A stretch of 64,000 nucleotides of DNA from DAOUBF01 sp034432795 (GTDB taxonomy: Bacteria; Chloroflexota; Anaerolineae; DSLN01): contig DAOUBF010000040.1 of NCBI GenBank assembly GCA_034432795.1, positions 1 through 64,000 on the forward strand, written 5' to 3'. The notes under the pieces were generated by a model, which saw nothing but the letters and a program-made list of their open reading frames with translations, had not been told where the DNA came from and did not search any database. Below, one piece after another: positions 60,119 to 64,000 of this stretch (position 1 is the stretch's first letter; every line of letters begins with the position of its first letter). The position numbers and the translations under genes are program-made.

Positions 60119-60190
60119 GTACGTGCGATTCCCGTTCAGTCGGTTCTCGCTCCCATTATAGCCAATTCTAGGGCGAAGGGAAAGGGAGAC
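59984..60190. repeat. Direct repeat: chelatase promoter and 5' end, truncated copy
   Basis: Homologous to 59033-59250. The TATAAT box (60155-60160) and the ATTATAGCCAATTCTAGGGC block (60155-60174) are retained; the stretch between promoter and ATG is less conserved and about 12 nt shorter. Confidence 0.85.
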
Positions 60191-60229
60191 GCGGCTGGTA
60201 GGCCTATATGAGAAGAGGCTAAACTCGGG

Positions 60230-60235
60230 TATAAT
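60230..60235 (+). promoter_or_regulatory. Possible -10 element of the NarL-type kinase gene
   Basis: TATAAT at 60230-60235, 30 nt upstream of the ATG. No convincing -35 is seen. Confidence 0.35.
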
Positions 60236-60264
60236 TGTGTAGAATTGATAGAGATCAGACTACG

Positions 60265-61701
60265 ATGGTTGAAGCGCTACGCCAATTCTTTGAACTGAAC
60301 CGCATCATCATCCTGTTCGTTTACGGGCTGGTGTTCTTCGTCCTGGGCCTGGCGATTGCGCTCCAGTCGCGCAGCTACAGCCGGCTGAATCTGGCGCGGG
60401 CGTTGGGCTGGCTGGCCGCCTTCGGGCTGACGCACGGCCTGCACGAGTGGGGCGACATCTTCATCCCCATCCAGGCGACCTATCTGAGCGCATCCCTGGT
60501 GCGCGCCCTGCAAATCCTTCAGGTGATCCTGCTGGCGGTCTCGTTCGCCTGCCTGCTCCAATTTGGCGTGAGCACGCTGCGCCCGTTGCGGGGGCGCTGG
60601 CGCTGGCTGGCCGTGGCGCCCGTTGCCATGTTCGCGGCCTGGATGCTCGGATTCATCGCGTTGGGGCTGCGCCTGGCGCCGGATACTGAGACCTGGCTCA
60701 GGCAGGGAAGTATTTTTGCCCGCTACCTGCTGGGCTTTCCAGGCGGGCTATTGTCGGCCTATGGCTTGCGCCACCAGGCCATGACGCGTATCGCCCCCCT
60801 GGGCCTGCCGCATATTGTGGGGACGTTGCGCGTGGCAGGCTTCGCGCTCGTTGGCTATGCCTTTTTCGGCGGCCTTATCGGCCCGCCAGCGGATTTCTTT
60901 CCGGCGAACGTTCTCAATAGCGAAACGGTGGTGGCAACCATAGGTGTTCCCCCACCGGTCCTGCGCTCGCTGGTGGGGCTGGCGATGACCATCGCCGTCA
61001 TCCGGGGGCTGGAGATATTTGATGTAGAGGTGGAGCGCCGCATTGAGAAGATGGAACGGGCGCAGATCGTGGCGATGGAGCGCGAGCGCATCGGTCGCGA
61101 ATTGCATGATAACGTGATCCAGGGGATCTATTCCGCCGGGCTGATGATTGAGTCGGCCCGCCGCCAGTTGAACGGCCAGAGCGTGCTTGCGCCCACTTTG
61201 GACCGTGCGATGGTCACGCTCAACCAGGCCATCAGCGACCTGCGCCGCTATATCTTTGAACTGCGCCCGGAGGAGCAACCCACCGACCTGGCTGAGGGCT
61301 TGCGCCGGCTGGCCGAGGACGCCCGCCTGCGCTCGCTGGTGGAGGTCCATCTGGAGTTGGACTTGCCGGAGGGGATACGCCTGTCGCCTATACGCACGGG
61401 CCACATCCTGGCGATCACCGGCGAGGCACTCTCCAATGTGGCCCGCCATTCGCGCGCCCAGCACGCCCAGGTGCGCGCCTGGAGCCACAATGGGCGGCTG
61501 CGCCTGGTCATCCGGGACAATGGCGTGGGGTTCTCGCCGGGGGACCTGGCCGCCGAGCATGGCTCAGGCCAGGGCGGGGGCATGGGGCTGAGAAATATGC
61601 GCGACCGCGCTCGCCTGCTGGGCGGCGAACTGACCATTGAGAGCCAGCCAGGGCAGGGGACGACCGTGATCCTGGATGTGCCTTGGGAGGAGTTGGGATG
61701 A
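60265..61701 (+). CDS. NarX/DesK-type sensor histidine kinase
   Basis: A 478-residue kinase. Six or seven transmembrane helices (about 1-245) form the sensor; a HisKA_3 domain has H281 in RIGRELHDNVIQGIYSAGL, and the HATPase domain has EALSNVARHSRA, DNGVGFSPGD and GMGLRNMRDRARLLGG. Partner of the LuxR-type regulator that overlaps its stop (ATGA). The multi-helix sensor resembles 7TM-type receptors; the ligand is unknown. ATG 60265 chosen; no strong ribosome-binding site. Confidence 0.9.
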   Translation: MVEALRQFFELNRIIILFVYGLVFFVLGLAIALQSRSYSRLNLARALGWLAAFGLTHGLHEWGDIFIPIQATYLSASLVRALQILQVILLAVSFACLLQFGVSTLRPLRGRWRWLAVAPVAMFAAWMLGFIALGLRLAPDTETWLRQGSIFARYLLGFPGGLLSAYGLRHQAMTRIAPLGLPHIVGTLRVAGFALVGYAFFGGLIGPPADFFPANVLNSETVVATIGVPPPVLRSLVGLAMTIAVIRGLEIFDVEVERRIEKMERAQIVAMERERIGRELHDNVIQGIYSAGLMIESARRQLNGQSVLAPTLDRAMVTLNQAISDLRRYIFELRPEEQPTDLAEGLRRLAEDARLRSLVEVHLELDLPEGIRLSPIRTGHILAITGEALSNVARHSRAQHAQVRAWSHNGRLRLVIRDNGVGFSPGDLAAEHGSGQGGGMGLRNMRDRARLLGGELTIESQPGQGTTVILDVPWEELG

Positions 61702-62363
61702 AAACCTTGCGGGTATTGCTGGTAGATGATCATGAGGTGGTCCGGCTGGGGTTGGAGGCCCTGTTGCACAGCCAGCCGGGCATCACCGTAGTGGCCGAGG
61801 CCAGCACGGCAGAGGAGGCCATCCGCGCCGCTGAACGCCACCGGCCCGACCTGGTCCTGATGGATATCCGATTGCCGGGGGAGAGCGGCATCGCCGCCTG
61901 CCGCACGATCACCTCGCGTTGGCCGGAGACGAAGGTCATCATGCTCACGTCCTTCGCCGACGATGACCTCATCTTTCAGGCCATCCAGGCGGGGGCCGCA
62001 GGCTATGTGCTCAAGCAGGTGGGCAACGATGAACTGTTGCGGGCGATTGAGGCCGTGCGCGCGGGGGAGGCGCTGCTGGACCCGGCGGTAACGCGCAAGG
62101 TGATTGAACGGGTGCGCCAGCGCGAACGCGAGGCTGATACCGCTGCCTTCCGCGACCTGACCGAGCGCGAACTGGAGGTGCTGGCGCTTATCGCTGAGGG
62201 TAAGACCAATGCCGAGATCGCCGAGGCGCTCACACTGAGCGAAAAGACGGTGCGCAACCACGTGAGCGTGATCCTGGAGAAGCTGGGCGTGAGCAACCGC
62301 ATTGAGGCCGCCACCTACGCCGTGCGCCACGACATCAAGCGCCTGTTGCGGGGCGGGGGCTGA
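61698..62363 (+). CDS. NarL/LuxR-family response regulator
   Basis: A 221-residue regulator: receiver domain with DD at 10-11, D56 (DLVLMDIRLPGESG) and Lys in GYVLKQ, then a LuxR-type helix-turn-helix (DLTERELEVLALIAEGKTNA ... LSEKTVRNHVSVILEKLGVS). Coupled to the kinase by an ATGA overlap. Target genes are unknown. Confidence 0.95.
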   Translation: MKTLRVLLVDDHEVVRLGLEALLHSQPGITVVAEASTAEEAIRAAERHRPDLVLMDIRLPGESGIAACRTITSRWPETKVIMLTSFADDDLIFQAIQAGAAGYVLKQVGNDELLRAIEAVRAGEALLDPAVTRKVIERVRQREREADTAAFRDLTERELEVLALIAEGKTNAEIAEALTLSEKTVRNHVSVILEKLGVSNRIEAATYAVRHDIKRLLRGGG

Positions 62364-62457
62364 GGCGGCCCGATTCCATACTAAAGTGGTATCCAACCGA
62401 CTGATGAAGATGAACAAAATAGCGCCGTAACCGGGGCGATCTGGAAATGCGAACACC

Positions 62458-62476
62458 ACACCGTAAACGGTGCGGC
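62458..62476. repeat. ACCGTAAACGGT element (family B, short)
   Basis: CACCGTAAACGGTGCGG, palindromic core. Confidence 0.6.
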
Positions 62477-62601
62477 CTGAAGTCTGGCCTTAAGCGCTAC
62501 CGTGAACGGTGGTGTATCCGGGCCTCCCCGTTTGTTACGGTGTTATTTTGCTCTGTTGCAAACAGAAGCGAAGGGCGTTCCATATTGGGGATAGGGAGGA
62601 C

Positions 62602-62668
62602 TCCACCGTAAACGGTGGAGCGTATAGCCGTGTAAAGGCACGCCGCACCGTTTACGGTGCGGTGATCC
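62602..62668. repeat. ACCGTAAACGGT repeat (family B), copy 2
   Basis: CCACCGTAAACGGTGGAG ... CGCACCGTTTACGGTGCGG. It matches 37716-37800 except for a missing internal block of about 18 bases. Confidence 0.75.
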
Positions 62669-62778
62669 AATGCCCCCTGTTTACGGCTGTCTTTGCAACA
62701 GAGCAGTGTTATTTCGTTAAATGTCCATAAGCCGGTTTCCTAGTACGTAGCCGTTGAATACATTCAACGGCTGGTGGG

Positions 62779-62807
62779 TTGCCTTTCCTCCGACCCTCTG
62801 CTACAAT
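62779..62807 (+). promoter_or_regulatory. Promoter of the 163-residue protein gene
   Basis: TTGCCT (62779-62784), a 17-nt spacer and TACAAT (62802-62807). Confidence 0.5.
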
Positions 62808-62852
62808 CGCAGCCGGCATGAACCCACGACGGCCTGAGACAAGAACGCGCCG

Positions 62853-63344
62853 ATGACCAAGGATGCACTGGCACTCCGCCTGCGACGGGCAACCGAGGCC
62901 ATTCTGGAGGCAGAAAATCTAACGGATGGCCTGCAAGACGCCGAAGCGGAAACGCTCCTCAACTGGGGGTTGGCCCGCGTTGAGGCCGCTGTGTACGCCA
63001 CTGCTGACCTGGACCCGGCAGCGGCGAAGGCTCATATCGCCCGCAGCGTCACCCTGGTGCGCCAGATGATGCGGCGGATCAATACCCTGGTGGCTGCGCG
63101 GGCCGATCTGGAGGAGGATGAGGAACTGGCGGATGGCCTCCGCGCGCTGGTGCAGGCGGCGCCTGATCTGCCCAAAAGCCCAGAGGAGCGCAGCCATCTC
63201 AATCACGACAAAGCCGCGCAGACCCGGCCTGATGTGGAGGCGACCATTCGCACCATCGCTGCGCAGCGCTTCAAACTGAGTGACGGACAAATGCTACAAA
63301 AGGTCCTGGCGCTGATTGACGCCGCCGCCGAGGCCCGGTCGTAG
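62853..63344 (+). CDS. 163-residue helical protein of unknown function
   Basis: An alanine- and acid-rich protein predicted to be all-helical (RLRRATEAILEAENLTDGLQ, DLEEDEELADGLRALVQ). No domain recognised. It is followed after 20 nt by a phospholipase-D-like gene on the same strand. Confidence 0.6.
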   Translation: MTKDALALRLRRATEAILEAENLTDGLQDAEAETLLNWGLARVEAAVYATADLDPAAAKAHIARSVTLVRQMMRRINTLVAARADLEEDEELADGLRALVQAAPDLPKSPEERSHLNHDKAAQTRPDVEATIRTIAAQRFKLSDGQMLQKVLALIDAAAEARS

Positions 63345-63364
63345 CGCAGGCTACAGGTGCTCCC

Positions 63365-64000
63365 ATGAACTCCAAAACACGCTTGCCCCTGTCTTCGGCC
63401 CTGGGCTGCCTGGCGCTGATCGCGCTGGTTGGCCTGGTCGCCGTTGGGTTTATCCTCCGGACGGGCGACGCACTCGTGCCCGGCGCCACCCCGCCCACAG
63501 AGTCACCCGCCCCTGCGGTCTCGCCTGTCACGGCGGCTCCGCCCTGGATCCAGGTTTATTTCACCCGGCCCAAGAACCCGGACGACGGCGTGCGCTCCGG
63601 CGGCGTGGATGAGATCGTCGTCGCCAGCATAGATGGGGCACAAAAGACCTTGGATGTGGTCACGTTTGAGTTTGACAGCCAGAGGCTGGCCGCCGCGCTG
63701 ATCGCCGCCCATAATCGTGGCGTGCGCGTCCGCTTCGTCATGGATGGTGAGAACGCAGACACCGATGCCTACCGCAGGATTGAGTTCGCCGGTATCCCCA
63801 CCGTCACCGACAGCCGCAATGCCTTCACCCACAGCAAATTCATCGTCATAGATGGCCAACGCGTCTGGACAGGTTCGTGGAATCTGAAGGACAACGACAC
63901 CTACCGCAACGACAACAACCTGGTCCTGATTGAGTCGCCGGAGCTGGCCGAGAACTACACACGCGAATTTGAAGAGATGTTTATCCACCGGCGCTTCGGG
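63365..64000 (+). CDS. Phospholipase D-like protein, N-terminal part
   Basis: The first 212 codons of a membrane-anchored or secreted PLD-superfamily protein; it runs off the window. A hydrophobic signal/anchor (ALGCLALIALVGLVAVGFIL) and a Pro/Thr-rich linker are followed by a core with FTHSKFIVIDGQRVWTGSWN, an HKD motif (H-x-K-x4-D), plus DTYRNDNNLVLIESPELAEN. Enzymes of this type hydrolyse phosphodiester bonds in DNA or lipids; one HKD motif is visible so far. Confidence 0.8.
   Translation, partial: MNSKTRLPLSSALGCLALIALVGLVAVGFILRTGDALVPGATPPTESPAPAVSPVTAAPPWIQVYFTRPKNPDDGVRSGGVDEIVVASIDGAQKTLDVVTFEFDSQRLAAALIAAHNRGVRVRFVMDGENADTDAYRRIEFAGIPTVTDSRNAFTHSKFIVIDGQRVWTGSWNLKDNDTYRNDNNLVLIESPELAENYTREFEEMFIHRRFG

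Larger units (their letters stand above)
62364..62852. other. Intergenic region with ACCGTAAACGGT repeats
   Basis: No gene is evident. It contains repeats B at 62458-62476, 62505-62518 and 62602-62668 and the promoter 62779-62807. Confidence 0.75.

Overview
The window is GC-rich bacterial chromosome with dense, mostly operonic coding, ATGA/GTGA-type overlaps and many interspersed palindromic repeats. The gene set fits a Chloroflexota bacterium, probably Anaerolineae-like: several GT39-type membrane glycosyltransferases, secreted proteins carrying a short YLP-type motif, a RimI with an internal insertion, a fused ChlI/ChlD-type chelatase, DUF433/DUF5615 and VapBC modules, a MacAB-like exporter with a lipoprotein MacA and no TolC, and a secreted thioester alpha-2-macroglobulin. 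This assignment is inferred from gene content; there is no rRNA, tRNA or other phylogenetic marker. I found no prophage, transposase, CRISPR array or complete mobile element.

1-6.4 kb (minus strand): start of a KDPG-type aldolase, a GT39 membrane protein, an inositol-monophosphatase-like enzyme, and a coupled pair of secreted peptidases (M1 metallopeptidase and HtrA-like lipoprotein). 6.4-9.1 kb (plus): tsaE-tsaB-rimI, apparently leaderless at tsaE, then a family-4 uracil-DNA glycosylase. 9.1-15 kb (plus): a cell-surface cluster of a Vgb-like propeller, two glycosidase-fold proteins and a GT39 protein. 15-19.1 kb: two coupled deoxynucleoside kinases, then a PAS histidine kinase coupled to an AlaX-type editing protein. 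19.2-26.6 kb (minus): a kinase/regulator pair, a SWIM zinc-finger protein, a candidate small RNA or attenuator, an ndh-type dehydrogenase behind a consensus promoter and operator, and an operon of an unknown protein, a GMC oxidoreductase and a D-cysteine-desulfhydrase-like enzyme.

26.8-33 kb (plus): a duplicated FtsX-type permease, a MacA-like lipoprotein and an ABC ATPase, then a DUF4190 protein and a MalK/UgpC-type ATPase. 33.1-37.6 kb: etfBA downstream of a carbamate kinase, a toxin-antitoxin pair whose VapC is frameshifted, and a YgeW-like carbamoyltransferase. 38-45 kb: an AIM24-family protein and a 2,021-residue alpha-2-macroglobulin. 45.2-48.8 kb: a VapBC-type module, a GT39 protein with a carbohydrate-binding-like tail, and a DUF1232 protein. 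49-51.6 kb: a coupled MmgE/PrpD - ComA-like - DUF488 set. 51.8-54.8 kb: a DUF3179 lipoprotein, a small membrane protein and a glutaredoxin-thioredoxin reductase fusion. 55-64 kb: a phosphoribosyltransferase, small unknown proteins, the fused chelatase, a NarL-type two-component pair and the start of a phospholipase-D-like lipid-anchored or membrane-anchored protein.

The most unusual structure is at 59.0-60.2 kb. A DUF433/DUF5615 module lies between two imperfect direct copies of the promoter and first 46 codons of the chelatase gene. The upstream copy is a 54-codon truncated reading frame whose stop overlaps the start of the DUF433 gene, so the module appears to have captured a duplicated host promoter and leader. 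Other leads are a roughly 100-nt transcript candidate with its own promoter and terminator (about 22.0 kb), a 48-bp perfect palindrome between convergent genes, palindromic repeats that have become in-frame coding sequence in two genes, and the single-base frameshift in one VapC.
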